Positions 1 to 12,129 of a stretch of DNA of 64,000 nt are shown here, piece after piece (within the stretch, counting starts at the first letter, position 1; each line of letters opens with the position of its first letter). The position numbers were made by a program, and so were the translations under genes. Origin of the DNA: Eriocheir sinensis (lineage: Eukaryota; Arthropoda; Malacostraca; Decapoda; Varunidae); assembly GCF_024679095.1 (NCBI RefSeq), contig NC_066516.1:23252218-23316217 (forward strand), written 5' to 3'. The notes beneath the pieces are model-generated. The model searched no databases. It was not told where the DNA came from and saw only the letters and a program-made list of their open reading frames with translations.

Positions 1-590
1 CGGAGGTGCAAGCAGGCAGGCAGGCGGGCGGGCAGGCAGCAGGGGAGGGAGGGAGGAGCAGACCGGAGGGGGAAGTGACGAGCAGGCGGGGAGGGAAGGC
101 AGTCATTCGCCGGACGTGGTGGAGAGTGGAGGTTACGCGGTTCACCTCACGGCTCCATCACGCGCTCTGTCTCCTCCACCCACCACCTCTTGGCAGCTCC
201 TCTACCCACACCTCGTGAACGTCTAGGTGCTAGTGGCGGGAGGGCGGGAGACAGTGGGCCGCGGTTCTCGGTGGCGGGTGGTAGTGTAGTGCTTTGAAAG
301 GCTTGTGGAGGCGGCGAGCTGGGTCAGTAGTGCAGTGGGACGGCCCGGAGTGAGGCGAGCAGTGTGGAGTAGCCCCGGGAAGCGTCAAGCGGCCTCTCTG
401 TGCTAGTGGAGAACTCGTCGAGGGTGTGAAGGTGTCGGTGTGTGTGTTCCCTTCCAGTTGTTCCTCAGCGCCACACACGCACCCGCCTACACCCGCATCC
501 CTTTCGTTCCTCATTGTGTCTTCTCCTGTGTAAGTGTGTGTGTCTTCTCCTATGTAAGTGTGGTGAGGTCTCGTATACTGTACACCGGGT

Positions 591-593
<3 letters not shown>
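1..593. other. GC-rich unique segment, possible promoter or 5' UTR-like sequence
   Basis: GC-rich and CpG-containing, with no microsatellite until 594, unlike most of the following 50 kb. Two GTAAGT donor-like sites lie at 530 and 554. The short open frames have no recognisable product. It could be a non-coding first exon or promoter of an alternative transcript, but nothing confirms that. Confidence 0.25.
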
Positions 594-645
<52 letters not shown>

Positions 646-1159
646 ATGGATATTTACTTTGGGACTACATTTTTCTACACTGACAGACAATTAAAATCAC
701 GCTCGTTAGTTATGCCAGGTTCTTCATTTTGGGTAATAATTTGTGGTTTAGAGTAGTAGTAGTAGTAGTAGTAGTAGTCAGGAATAATAGTAAGTAGAAG
801 TAGTAGTAGTAGTAGTAGTAGCAACCTGACGTAAACGCTAGTACAAGATGCTACGAAAAATAGGTCTTCCTTGACTCTTTCTTCTCGTCCCAAGAGTTCC
901 AAGAGTCTTAACCAACAAACCAACCAAACAGACAGCCGGAGAAGGAGGACCGATATTTAATGCATAATATAAACGTACTCGCCCCACTAGACTGCCTCCT
1001 CCTCCTCCTCCTCCTCTCTACTCCTCCTTTTTCTCCTCCTACTGCTCCTACTGTCCCTATATGAGCTGCTATATTATTTAATCGTACCTGCCGCCTCTCC
1101 TCTCCTCATCCCTCGTCGCTGGCACTCGGCAACTAACACCAACGCTTTTATACCTCCTC

Positions 1160-1206
<47 letters not shown>

Positions 1207-1595
1207 CATCGTTTTCTATATCCACTCCCTCCCGTGGATAGATTACCACACGCGAGGATATATCGATGGGTTGATTGGCTACCCCGCATTGCCAATCAGT
1301 TAATCGGCTTACAAATAAGAGATCGTGGGACCCCTGCAGTCTGGTGTTGGTGGTGAGGGGGGGGGGGGTGATTATGGTGATGATAGTGGTGGAGGTGGAG
1401 GAGAGGTGATTGTGGTGATGATAGTGGTGGAGGTGGAGGTGGGGGGTGATGGTGGTGGCTTAAAGAGACGCCTGCCCGCCATCCCTGCCCCCCGCCCCTC
1501 CAAGCACGCGATCACCTGAGCTAATGATGACTCCCGCATAGGTAGACCCACTCACCTGCCCGCACGTGTATATTTAGCCACCAGACACTTGCATC
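594..1595. repeat. CA, AGT, CTC and GT microsatellites
   Basis: (CA)n at 594-641, (AGT)n at about 752-778 and 799-821, CTC repeats near 998-1016, (GT)n at 1161-1203, and a G/T-rich GGTGGAG-type stretch at 1348-1460. The sequence between is unremarkable and no gene is seen. Confidence 0.9.
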
Positions 1596-1748
1596 ACACA
1601 CACACACACACACACACAGACACACGGGATTATATGGTGTTTTGCTGTCCGGGTATGTTTGCTGCAGGTTCCTTTCATCCGTGGCGCCCCTCCTCCCCTC
1701 TTCCCTCCAACCCCTCCCTCCACTGCCCACACGTCCTCTCTCTTCTCC

Positions 1749-1797
<49 letters not shown>

Positions 1798-1854
1798 GGT
1801 ATAGAGGGGCAAAAGAAATGTTGACTTGAGACAATAAACTTGATATATATTGCA

Positions 1855-1905
<51 letters not shown>

Positions 1906-2155
1906 ACCTCTACCTTTTATCTCAAGTGTCAGACAGGGCTCTTACACACCTCGTTTTGGCCACAGACCCGCCCCTGCCGCATTCCCTCTCCTTCCCTCTC
2001 TTGCGTTTCCTCCCTTTTTTTCTCTCCCACCCTCTCCGAACTGGTTGGCGCTGCTTCTTTAATACGATACGGACACTCACCCACCCACCCACTGACTCCC
2101 TCTCTCCCTGTCCCCTTCCACCCCGCTGGTATATATATGTAGTGGACTGGCTGGG

Positions 2156-2202
<47 letters not shown>
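1596..2202. repeat. CA, GT and CT arrays
   Basis: (CA)n at 1596-1618, (GT)n at 1752-1796, (CT)n at 1858-1902 and (GT)n at 2160-2202, separated by C/T-rich sequence. Open frames through these arrays on both strands are repeat artefacts. Confidence 0.92.
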
Positions 2203-2203
<1 letters not shown>

Positions 2204-2584
2204 CAATAACTTGGGTCTTTTTGTTTTCACTCGGACGTGTTTACACTTCGAGTTGTTTGGATGGAGCTGATTCTTATATATGGATCTTGAGGGGTGAGGT
2301 TGGTGAGGGATTGACAGTGGTGGAGGGTAGAGTCAGGAGAGGTAGAGCAGTGGATAGGCAAGAAAGATAAGGGTGTTAAGTTTTAGAAGTAGAAATGGGA
2401 ATGAATAAGAGTGACGGTCGTAGAAATTGGAGATGGTGATAGGGGAGACGGATGAAGGATTAGTTAGGGATTAGGGGAAGAGTTAGGAGAGGTAGACCAG
2501 AGGAGAGGTGAGGAGGAGGAGGAGGAGGAGGGTGTTAGGTTTTAGAAGTAGACCAGGGAGAAGGTGAAAAGAGTGAGGGGTGGA

Positions 2585-2935
2585 CACTCGGTCAATCTTC
2601 ACTCTGGCATTGGAGAACAGTAGTAGTGGGCCCGATACGTTTAAGAACATGGACGTAAGCATTCACAACACGCTAAGTTTTACACGACTTTGCACCTTGA
2701 CCGGGAAAAAAAACACCCATGAAAACCCGATCAATCTTCACTCTGGCCTTGCAAAATAGTAGTAGTGGGCCCGATACGTTTTAGAACATGGTAAGCATTC
2801 ACAACACGCTAAGTTTTACACGACTTTGCACCTTGACCGGGAAAAAAAACACCCATGAAAACCCGATCAATCTTCACTCCGGCCTTAGAAAACAGTAGTA
2901 GTGGGCCCGATACGTAAGCATTCACAACACGCCAA
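2585..2935. repeat. Minisatellite, ~137-bp unit
   Basis: About 2.5 copies of a 136-138 bp unit. The marker GTGGGCCCGATACGT recurs at 2627, 2765 and 2901, and each unit carries AACACCCATGAAAACCCGAT. The same family occurs as a diverged single copy near 31580-31690, so the array is an internal expansion of a dispersed repeat. The 380 bases before it (2203-2584) are A/G-rich with no gene. Confidence 0.85.
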
Positions 2936-3029
2936 GTCTGCCCCAATCTATAGTCCCCTTTTACCCACTCCCTCCTAGTCCCAGCCACACCGTCCTCTGC
3001 TACCCCGAACACCTGTCAAATAATCATCA

Positions 3030-4020
3030 GCTGGGGTTGGAACACACTCACTCCTATCACGCTATCCGCTATCCGTCCCCCCTTTTGCCCTAATTACTTC
3101 CCCTTTGCCTACAGCCCTCTGCCACCCCGGCCTCATGTCACACAATCATCAGCTGAGGTTGTGTTTTGTCGTGCTAGAAATCCACTCCGCTACCACGCCA
3201 CACGCTATATTTTGTCCTCTCTTTTGCTCTAATAACTCTACTGCTCCTTCACCTGCACCCTCACCTAAGTTCACCGCCCTCTGCCACCCCGACCACGTGT
3301 CATACAATCATCAACTGAAGTTTTGCCCTGTCAGAAACCCACTTACTTCTATCACGCGAGTCGCTATCTGTCATTTTCGCTACATGCCAAGTCTGCCCCG
3401 ATAACTTTACTCCCCCTTTGCCTACACCCTCCCAGCCCCTACCCTCTGCCACCCCGACCACGTGTCATACAATCATCAACTGAAGTTTTGCCCTGTCAGA
3501 AACCCACTTACTTCTATCACGCGAGTCGCTATCTGTCGTTTCCGCTACATGCCAAGTCTGCCCCGATAACTTTACTCCCCTTTTGCCTACACCCTCCCAG
3601 CCCCTACCAACCCGACTGCACGCTATATTTTCATCAGCTGGGGTTGTGTTTGGACGCGCTTGAAACCAATTGATTTACTCCTATCACATCAGTCGTTTTT
3701 TGTCCTCCCTTCTACTACTCACCAAATCTTCCTGAATAACTTTACTCACTTTTCCTACACCCTCCCAGCTCCTGCACTCTCCCACCTCGACCACATGTTT
3801 TAGAATCACTCACTCCTACCACGTCAGCCTCTCCCTATCTGTCCTCCCTTCTGCTACTTACCAAATCTTCCTGAATAACTTTACTCACTTTTCCTACACC
3901 CTCCCAGCTCCTGCACTCTCCCACCTCGACCACATCTTTTAGAATCACTCACTCCTACCACGTCAGCCTCTCCCTATCTGCCCTCCCTTCCTCTACTCGC
4001 CAAGTCCTTCGCCCAATACC
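3030..4020. repeat. Minisatellite block, 165-bp and 139-bp units
   Basis: A C/T-rich tandem block. CTGCCACCCCGACCACGTGT recurs at 3281 and 3446 (165 bp), with a more diverged copy before it. CCAAATCTTCCTGAATAAC recurs at 3722 and 3861 (139 bp). Open frames spanning it repeat every 55 residues because 165 is divisible by three. Confidence 0.85.
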
Positions 4021-4054
4021 TGACTCGCGAACATCAGGATTCCCAGGCTCTTCC

Positions 4055-4250
4055 GGCGCTCAAATGTTTCCAAAGACCACAAAGGAGATTAGTCGAGTTC
4101 TCATGAGTAATTTTCAACGTTCATGGTGCAAAAGCCTTGTCAAACTATCACTAGGCTCCTAAAACTACCCATGGAAACGCTACCCACCTCTAGGAAAGCT
4201 TATGAAATGCGAGTGTGTGTAGCCCCGATATGTTTGAGAAGGGCCTAAAA
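4055..4250 (+). repeat. Dispersed repeat family A, copy 1
   Basis: A single copy of a ~190-230 bp family marked by GGCCACAAAGGAGATT-like, CTCATGAGTG-like, CCTTGTCAAACTATCACTA and ACTACCCATGGAAA motifs, ending with a GATATGTTTGAGAA-type block. Other copies lie at about 15195, 21060, 31795, 40885 (minus), 45560 and 46463 (minus). Confidence 0.8.
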
Positions 4251-4259
4251 CACACCAAC

Positions 4260-4338
4260 ACTCCTCCTCCTCCTTCTCCTCCTCCTCCTCCTCCTCCTCC
4301 TCCTCCTCCTCCTCCTCCTCCTCCTTCTCCTCCTCCTC
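4260..4338. repeat. (TCC)n trinucleotide array
   Basis: Nearly pure CCT/TCC repeat of about 79 bases. Translation gives poly-Pro on + and poly-Arg on -, with no gene context. Confidence 0.95.
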
Positions 4339-4469
4339 TGCCAGCTGTGCCTAATATTGGTGGACGGACAAGAGAAGAGGGTGTCTGTCGGCTTGGCTAC
4401 GGGGATAATGAAAAGTCTCACGAGAATTTTGTCCATCAAGCCTTCTAATATCGGCCTGGATTGTTTAAC

Positions 4470-4933
4470 TCCTTCCTTCGTTGTCTTTTTTTATCTTTTA
4501 TTTGTTTTTGTCCGTGTATTGGTATTTTTTTATCTTTTATCTTTTTATCTTTATTTTTTATCTTTTTATCATTTTTTTATCTGTATTTGTATTTTTTTAT
4601 TTTTTATCTTTTTATCTTTATTTTTAATCCTATCTTTTATCATTTTTTTATCTGTATTTGTATTTTTTTAATCTTTTTATCTTTATTTTTAATCCTATCT
4701 TTTTATCATTTTTTTTATCTGTATTTGTATTTTTTTATCTTTTATTTGTTTTTTGTTCGTGTATTTGTATTTTTCTTTCTGGGTCAAGTTTGTATTCGTT
4801 ATATTTTTTTCTTTCGTCTTTGTGTATTTATATATATTTTTTTCTTATCCGTCTTTGTGTATTTATATTTTATGAGTTTGTTTTTCTAATCGTGTTCGTA
4901 AAATTACTTGAGTGCCGTTTTAGCATTCCTCCA

Positions 4934-4975
<42 letters not shown>

Positions 4976-5160
4976 CGAGTGTGCGCCTAGAGTTTCCAGT
5001 AGTATCCCCTTCCGTCTCTCTACTCCCCCCCCCCAGCCCCCACCCCTCCGTCTATCCCTACTCCCTTCCACCCCTCTCTCACCCCTCCGTCCTTCTCTCA
5101 TTCCTCCGTCCAGCTCCACCCCCCTCTCTGTTCCTCTCTCCCCTGCGTCCCTTGTTTCTG
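4470..5160. repeat. T-rich tandem block, GT array and C-rich stretch
   Basis: 4470-4890 is an imperfect tandem of TTTTTATCTTTTATC-type blocks on the + strand. (GT)n follows at 4937-4973, then CCCTCC-rich sequence to about 5140. No gene is seen. Confidence 0.85.
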
Positions 5161-5755
5161 AGTTCTACTTATATAACCGCCTCGCTCCCTCCCCGTCGCC
5201 CCTGCTATTCCCGAGCAACCTTTGTTTCCGGGACGCGCGTGGCAGAGAAAGGGGGGCGGGGAGCGCGGGTGCTGTGTTTGGCTTTCCCGATATGTGGCAG
5301 CGTCGGGAGGGATGTGGAATTGTATTACTGCTGGATGTGGCTGCTGCTGTGTACTAGTGTTGGTGTGGCTGTGTGTGGTGCTGTGTCAGTGGCTTCTCGG
5401 AGTGCTGTGTGTTGCTGTGGAAAAAGGGATGGAAAGTTGTATTGCGATGAGGTGTGGCTAAGGACGCTATGGCTATGTACAGTATAGGTCTGGCTGTGGT
5501 GTTAGGTGAATGGGAGTGTGGGTGGGTGGGTGGGTGGGGTCTTATGGTATGGCTAACACACGGATGAAAGGAGACTACAAGAGGCCAGGCAGACGGCCTA
5601 TGCTTGGTAGCTTCTGAATGTGGGTTATTTACGAACTTCCCTCCCTATCCATAAACCATACACAAACAATATTATCAATGTTTCTTCACCAGCGTTCACC
5701 TGTTGAAACATTCTTTATTGTTTTCGTAATACCACGTCTAGAATCGATGTTATTA
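5161..5755. other. Non-repetitive G/T-rich stretch without a gene
   Basis: Mostly unique G/T-rich sequence with TGTGGCTG-type degenerate repeats. No splice-bounded coding exon or RNA gene is recognised. Confidence 0.6.
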
Positions 5756-6800
5756 ATAGCAGTAGTAGTAGTAGTAGTAGTAGGAGGAGGAGGAGGAGGA
5801 GGAGGAGGGGGAGAAGAAGGAGCTGACGCTGGCTGTGGTTGCATGGCTGTGTGGCTGTGTGGCTTAGATTCATGTGGCTGTGTAGGAGAGGACGTGGAGC
5901 TGCATCACTGAACGCTGTACATAGACGACTCTCCACGCTTAATGTGATCAGTGAGACCCGTGGAAAGAGTTTGAAATTGATTGCCTTGGTTTTCCCGAAG
6001 ACACTGCATCTGCCAACCAAGCCATGCCTCTGGGGCGAAATAAATGAGCGCGAGATAAAAGAGTTTAAAATTTATTGCCACGTTCCTCCTTAAACAATGA
6101 GCCAAACAACGATAGCTACGGAGCCAAGACAAATAGGAGGACAGACGTTTTAGATTTACTCTTTGCTTTCTCCTCAGCAAGCCAAGCCGATGGAACGCGA
6201 ATTACATAGCAGGCAAATAGATACAAGGAAAGCGTAGAATCAGCTAACCAAACCTATAGGACATTAGGTACATAGCGTACATATAGGCAGATACAAGAAA
6301 AGGCGATCTATATTAATTCCCACATTTCTCCTCATACTTTAAATCATCCAGGCAAACCTATAGGACATAAGCTACATAGCGTACATATAGAGAGATACAA
6401 GAAAAAGCGATCTATATTAATTCCCCGATTTCTACTCAAACATTAAATCAGTCAGCCAAACCTATATAACGTAAACAACATCAGACCGACACCAACATGG
6501 GAGTTAAGATTTTATTTGACTGAGAATAAAGGATTGGGTATGCAAGGGAGTGGATGCGAGTGGAAGCAGGAAATATGAGGGGAAAAAAGAGTGGAATGGG
6601 TCTGGTTGAAGTATGGAGGACAGAGAAGGAAGGAAAAAAAGACTGATAGATATACATAAGAGAGACATTTTATATTCATTTATCAGGTTCTTCCTCCGAC
6701 CCTTGAATCAGCCAGGCAGCCAAACCTATAGGACGTAAACTACTTCAAAGTCACTCGATATATCTTAATACAGTTTACGAGAAGCCATTATCGATAAACC
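5756..6800. repeat. GTA/GGA array and degenerate tandem repeats
   Basis: (GTA)n then (GGA)n at 5760-5811. Diverged units follow that share GCCAAACCTATAGGACRTAA-like and ATTAATTCCC-like blocks (about 6250-6780). No coding sequence. Confidence 0.7.
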
Positions 6801-7037
6801 CCGTTCGCTCCCTCTTTTTCATATGCAAAGAGTCAAGGAACGTTAGCCAAACACATACATATATACATACATACAAACATACAGACCGACACCAACATGG
6901 GAGTTAAGGATTTATTAGACTGAGAATAAAGGATTGGGTATACAAGGGAGTAGGTGCGAGTGGGAGGAAGAGATATTAGGGAGAAAGAGTGGAAGGAGTC
7001 TGGTTGAAGTATTGAGGTCATTGAGGTCAGAGAAAGA

Positions 7038-7039
7038 AT

Positions 7040-7130
<91 letters not shown>

Positions 7131-7215
7131 TAGGATCGGTAACAGGTGTGGGTGACGAAGAAAGGGGCGCAGGAGGATGGAAAATAAGGAGATCTTGTTA
7201 AAATATGAAAGACTG

Positions 7216-7288
<73 letters not shown>

Positions 7289-7424
7289 TTGATTATTCCC
7301 TCCATCACCTTCCCATTTTCTCTTATCTTGTGGAAGGAAAAGATGAAACGACACCGTAAACTGAGCCATCACCTTTTTTTTTTTTCCTTCTTTCCTCACT
7401 CGCTTTTCTTCCGGGTGGCCGCTT

Positions 7425-7520
<96 letters not shown>

Positions 7521-7590
7521 AGAAGGGAAGGGAATGCGAAGGAAAGATAAGTTGAAGTGTAAAGGAACACAAAGGAAATTGAAGGGAAGG

Positions 7591-7662
<72 letters not shown>
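7038..7662. repeat. Four long (GA)n arrays
   Basis: GA arrays at about 7040-7126, 7218-7284, 7429-7516 and 7592-7661, separated by short unique spacers. A T run lies at 7375-7385. Confidence 0.96.
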
Positions 7663-7664
<2 letters not shown>

Positions 7665-8935
7665 AAGGGAGATAAAGATGAGAAAGATGAAGGAGTTGAA
7701 GGAAGAGAAATGAAGAAGATAGGAAAAATGAATAAGAGATGAAAGGAAGAGGAAACGGAGGTACGGAGTCGAGAAAGAAGAAAGAAAAAAAGAGAAGAAA
7801 GAAAATAAGGACAAGGGAGGAGGAGGAGAGAGAAGAGACAGCAGATGAGGAGGGGAGGAGGAGAGGAAAGGGAAGTAGGGAGAGAGGAGAAACAAAAGAA
7901 AGGAGAAGAAGAAGTGAGGGGGAAACGTGAAATGGGGTGCAAAGATGAGAGGAAAGAGAAAGAGAAAAAAAAAGTAAGATAATGAAGAAGAAAAATGAAG
8001 ACACAAATTTGAGGAAAGGGAGACGATAAAAAAGGAAGAGGGGGATGAAAAGAAAAATGGAGGTAAGATGAGGTACAGAAATGAGAGGAGGAGAGGGAAG
8101 GAAAGAAAAAGAAGAGGGAGAGAGAGAGAGAGAGGAGAGAACAAGGTACAGAAATGAGAGAAGAAGGGAAGGGAAAGAATAGAAAGAGGAGAGAAGAGAA
8201 AACAAAGAATAGAAATGAGAGGAGGAGACAGAAGAGGGAGCAAGACACAGAAATAGAAGAAGAAGGAGAGGGAGAGAATGAAGCGAAAAGAGAAGAGGGA
8301 ACAAGGTACTTAAATTAGAGAAGAGGTAGAGGGAGAGAAGAAAAAGAAGTGAAAGAATAGGAAAATATAGAAATGAGAGGAGAGAAAAAGGGAAGCAAAA
8401 GACGCAGAAAGGAGAGAAAAGAAAGACGAAAGATAAGGAGTTTGAGTGTGAAGAAAAGCGCAGTGTGTGTGTGGAGGGGGGTTGGGGGGGGGAGGAGGGG
8501 CAATATAGCAGCTGGCAAGGTACAAAAATGAAAGACGTAGAGGAAGAGACGAAAGCGAGGAGAGAGAGGAGAGGGAACAAGGTAGTATATGAATTAGAAA
8601 GGAAGGAGACGAAAGCTGAAGAGGAGGAGGAATAAGAGAAAGGCGCAGGGAGTGTGTGGGGGAAGGAGGGGCAATATAGCAGCTGGTAACAAGGTATAGA
8701 AACGAAAGAAGTAGAGGAAGAGACGAAAAAGAAGAGATTGAGAGGAGGCTGTATATGAATTAGAAAGGAAGGAAACGAAAGAAGTAGAGGAAGAGACGAA
8801 AAAGAAGAGAGAGAGAGGAGGTTGTATATGAATTAGAAAGGAAGGAAACGAAAGATGAAGAGGAGGAGGAATAAGAGAAAGACGGAGGGACGGGAGAGGG
8901 AGGGGCGAGGTAGCAGCTGGTTGGTCATGATAATT
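7663..8935. repeat. Purine-rich tract (~1.3 kb)
   Basis: The + strand is overwhelmingly A and G, with loosely repeated GGTACAGAAATGAGAGG-like and GGAAACGAAAGA-like units. The minus strand has long spurious Ser/Leu/Phe/Pro frames because all stop codons contain purines. Confidence 0.85.
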
Positions 8936-9684
8936 CGGAGGCGGGGGACCGTCAAGGAGTAGTAATTACCTTCGCTACCGCCACCGCCTCCCTCCGCCCC
9001 GCCATTCCTTTACTCCCCGGCTGCTAAAAGGAAGAAGCTAAATTAACACGTCGCCCTGTCCTACCCTGGGAAATACTGTCACCTTTATTGTGTTTTGTTT
9101 CTTTGTTTATTTTATTTATTTTTTTTTTATTTTACATGTGAACAAAATGGATATGTCTGTGTCCGACCCGGGAAAACAATGTCGCCTATATTTTGTTTTG
9201 TTTATTTATCCATTAGTTTATTTGTCTTTATTTGTTTGTTATGGTATTTCCTCCTCCTCCTCCTCCTCCTCCTCCTGTTACTTGATTATTATGGGCGTCA
9301 GTTGTCCGCTTTTAGGATTTTCTCTGCTACGTTATCACATCTTCCAGCCTTTTTTTTTTGGGGGGGGGGTGAGTGGGGTTGGGTGGGAGGAAGGGGGGTT
9401 ATTCCTTTCCAGAGCTAGAGTCATCCCTGAGTTAGTGTATCGTTGAGTCACTCCCCACCCCGGTTATCTTCACTCGCGATGATATATTGACCTCGCTATG
9501 ATGATCCGTCGAGTGCATCCTGTCTCAAAAAAGAAAGAAACCATCAACACCAAAATACTAATAAAACTGTGTCCATTAAAAAATTATCACAACTGTAATT
9601 TTCATGTAACTTTTTTTTCTTTTATTACTCTCAGAATCACATTTCTTCGCTCCTCTTATGTTATTATTTTTCTTTCAGTGACTG

Positions 9685-9687
<3 letters not shown>
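8936..9687. other. Mixed unique sequence with short TCC run
   Basis: Mostly non-repetitive, T-rich sequence with a T run near 9119 and (TCC)n at about 9252-9276. Nothing gene-like is recognised. Confidence 0.6.

Positions 9688-9738
<51 letters not shown>
9688..9738. repeat. (CA)n array
   Basis: About 25 CA units. Confidence 0.95.
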
Positions 9739-9741
<3 letters not shown>

Positions 9742-9944
9742 TTGCCTGCCTGCCCTGGTCTCATTTCAAATCATTTCCGCATCAAATCAGTTATAATATC
9801 CATCTCCCCGGCAGTTTGTCATCCTAATGGTCATTATACTCGCCAGGTGGTCAGGTGTTTGAGGCTAATTAGCGCGGCCGTGACTCAGGTGACGTGATGC
9901 CTAATTAGATAACACTGACCTCAAATAAAACCAGTCGGAATAGG

Positions 9945-10190
9945 TGGGTGGAAGGGATAGTGTGGAGGGAGAAGGGAGGAATAGGTAGGTTGAGGGGGGT
10001 GGAAGGGAGTGGATGAGAAATTAAATAGAGAGGGAGGGGATAGAGTAGAGGGAGTTGGGAGGAATAGGTAGGTTGAAGGGGGGTGGAAGGGAGTGGATGA
10101 GAAATGAAATAGAGAGGGGAGGGATAGAGTAGAGGGAGTTGGGAGGAAGAGGTGAGTTGAAGGGTGGAAGGCGAGGGGAAAGGTGGAAAG
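9945..10190. repeat. Minisatellite, 83-bp unit
   Basis: Three purine-rich units. GGAATAGGTAGGTTGA starts at 9978 and 10061, and a diverged third lies near 10144. Confidence 0.85.
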
Positions 10191-10264
10191 AGGGGAAACT
10201 AAAGCCAATTAAGCGAGGTCAGGCGGCAGGTGGCTTGACTTGATAGGTACTGGGACACCGAGGA

Positions 10265-10960
10265 CCTCACCTGCCCCCCCCCCCCCCTCTCTCTCTCTCT
10301 CTCTCATACGCATTTTTCTTTCATTTCATCGTCCTTGTTTTTTTCATCCTCTGTCCTCCCGTCTCCTCCTCCTCCTCCTCCTCCTCCTCCTCCTCCCTGC
10401 CACGCCCTCCTCACGTGCGGGTGTCGTGTCGCCCTGGAACAAATACCTCACGCAAGACATTGATTAGGGACATTTTTTTCCACTTTCCTTCCTTCTCTCC
10501 CTCCTTTGTCCCTTCCTCTCTGCAATTCGCCTTTCCTCCTCCTCCTCGCCTTTTTTTTCCTTTGGTTTTCCTTCCTTCCCCTTTATTCTTTCCTTTTCCT
10601 CTCTTATTCCTTCCTTTGCTCTGTTCCACTTTCCTTTTTTCCTTCCTTGTCCCTTCCTCTCTCCAATTCGCCTTTCCTTCCCCCCCATTCTTTATTTTTC
10701 CTCTCTTATTCCTTCCTTTGCTGTTCCACTTTCCTTCCTTCCCTCCTTCCTTGTCCCTTTCTCTCTCCAATTCGCCTTTTCTCCTCCTCGCATTTTTTCT
10801 CCTTTAATTCTCTTTCCTCCCTTCCTTCCTTCCCTTTCACTTTCTCATCTTCAATACTCCTCTCTTTGCCCCGCTCCACTTTCCTTCTTCCTTCTCTCCA
10901 TCCTTGTTCTTTCCTCCACCTCACTTATTTTTGCACTTTTTCGGGTCATTGATTTCCTCC
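10265..10960. repeat. C run, CT and CTC arrays, pyrimidine-rich tandem block
   Basis: A run of C then (CT)n at 10266-10307, (CTC)n at about 10363-10396, and a pyrimidine-rich block to 10960 in which CAATTCGCCTTTYC recurs at about 10522, 10662 and 10769. Confidence 0.85.
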
Positions 10961-11500
10961 ATTCACCCTTAACTTCATGACCTCATATATTTTCCCTTTA
11001 TTTTGTTCTTCCTCCTTCCTCCCCCTTCCGTCTTACTGTCTGTCTATCTGTATCTCTACTTGTATTAGTGATGCCTCCCTTGAGGGGCACCTTGGACCTC
11101 CCGTTAGTGGTGCAAGCGAATTATATTTATAGTGGCTGTCGTGATAGATTACTCTTAACCAACCCATCAGTCTGTCTTCCTATTTATCTATCTACCTATC
11201 TATATATCTACTTCTCAACTGAATCTAATGACAGGCTTAGATGATTTTTACTGAGTATCTCTAAGAGTATCTCTCTGAGTATCTCACAGGATTGGGCTGA
11301 GTTGGGCTGGGCACAGGAAGGCTACTCAGGGTTAGGCAGCACTGGGCGGGGTCTGGTTTGATTGATCTGGCCTGGTCTGGGCTGGGCGGGTTCGTGCGTT
11401 GGCTCGTAAAGGCGTGTCTGGCGTGGCGTCTGACGTTTGCAGGCCTGGCTTACGTAAGGAATGATGGACTGGCGTGTGTTGTGTGTGGTGCGTATAGTGT
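10961..11500. other. Unique sequence without a gene
   Basis: Short CTAT and CTGGGCTGG-type runs only. No exon is recognised. Confidence 0.55.
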
Positions 11501-11723
11501 GGCTCCGTGTGTGTGGAGGGCAGGGGGAGGTTGTGTGTGTGGGGGGGCGGGGAGGAGAGGGTAGGGTAGCGTGGGGTAGGATAGGTTTTGTGTGAAGGTT
11601 GTGTGTGGGGGGGAGGGGGGAGAGGGTAGGGTAGCGTGGGGGTAGGATAGGTTTTGTGTGAAGGTTGTGTGTGGGGGGGAGGAGGGAGAGGGTAGGGTAG
11701 CGGGGGTAGATAGGTGTGTGTGT

Positions 11724-11763
<40 letters not shown>

Positions 11764-11765
11764 TG
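11500..11765. repeat. G-rich minisatellite (~65-bp unit) and (TTG)n
   Basis: Three units carrying GAGAGGGTAGGGTAGC at 11555, 11620 and 11687, each preceded by runs of 5-8 G, followed by about 12 TTG units (11726-11763). It ends less than 10 bases before the branchpoint of ratchet point 1. Confidence 0.88.
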
Positions 11766-11770
11766 ACATA

Positions 11771-11848
11771 TACTAACCTTACATTCTCTTTCTTTTCAGG
11801 TAAGTGTTGGCAGTAGTTGTCCGCGTGGATGTTTTCGGTCAGGTGAGG
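11771..11848 (+). promoter_or_regulatory. Candidate recursive-splicing ratchet point 1 with 43-nt RS-exon
   Basis: TACTAAC (11771-11777) is a perfect branchpoint consensus. It is followed by a pyrimidine-rich tract and TTTTCAG ending at 11799, joined directly to GTAAGT at 11800. A second donor, GGTCAG|GTGAGG, begins at 11843, defining a 43-nt exon (11800-11842). AG|GTAAGT with a strong tract is the zero-length-exon signature of recursive splice sites in long fly and vertebrate introns, where a downstream donor serves exon definition. The orientation matches HIF. It could instead be an ordinary alternative exon that starts with GTAAGT. Confidence 0.6.
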
Positions 11849-12064
11849 TGGGGGTGGATGTGGATGTGAGTGTGTGGATGGGTAGGTGGGTGGGTGTAGT
11901 TTACTGCAGCCTGATCACGTGCTGGACTCATTATCGCCATCAAGAGCCCTCCTGATTAGACCAAGTTCATTAGTAGGTCTCAGGGCACGGCTGGGACCTT
12001 CACACACCACACACCCCATCTTCGTTGCTCAAGGGGGGACAGTAATTACTACTTATCAGCGGTA

Positions 12065-12068
<4 letters not shown>

Positions 12069-12127
<59 letters not shown>
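12069..12127. repeat. (GT)n array
   Basis: About 29 GT units. Confidence 0.95.

Positions 12128-12129
<2 letters not shown>

Noticed and set aside
6833..8580. 471-, 385- and 306-codon minus frames
   Set aside because: Overlapping frames through (GA)n and purine-rich sequence; no domain and no conserved pattern.
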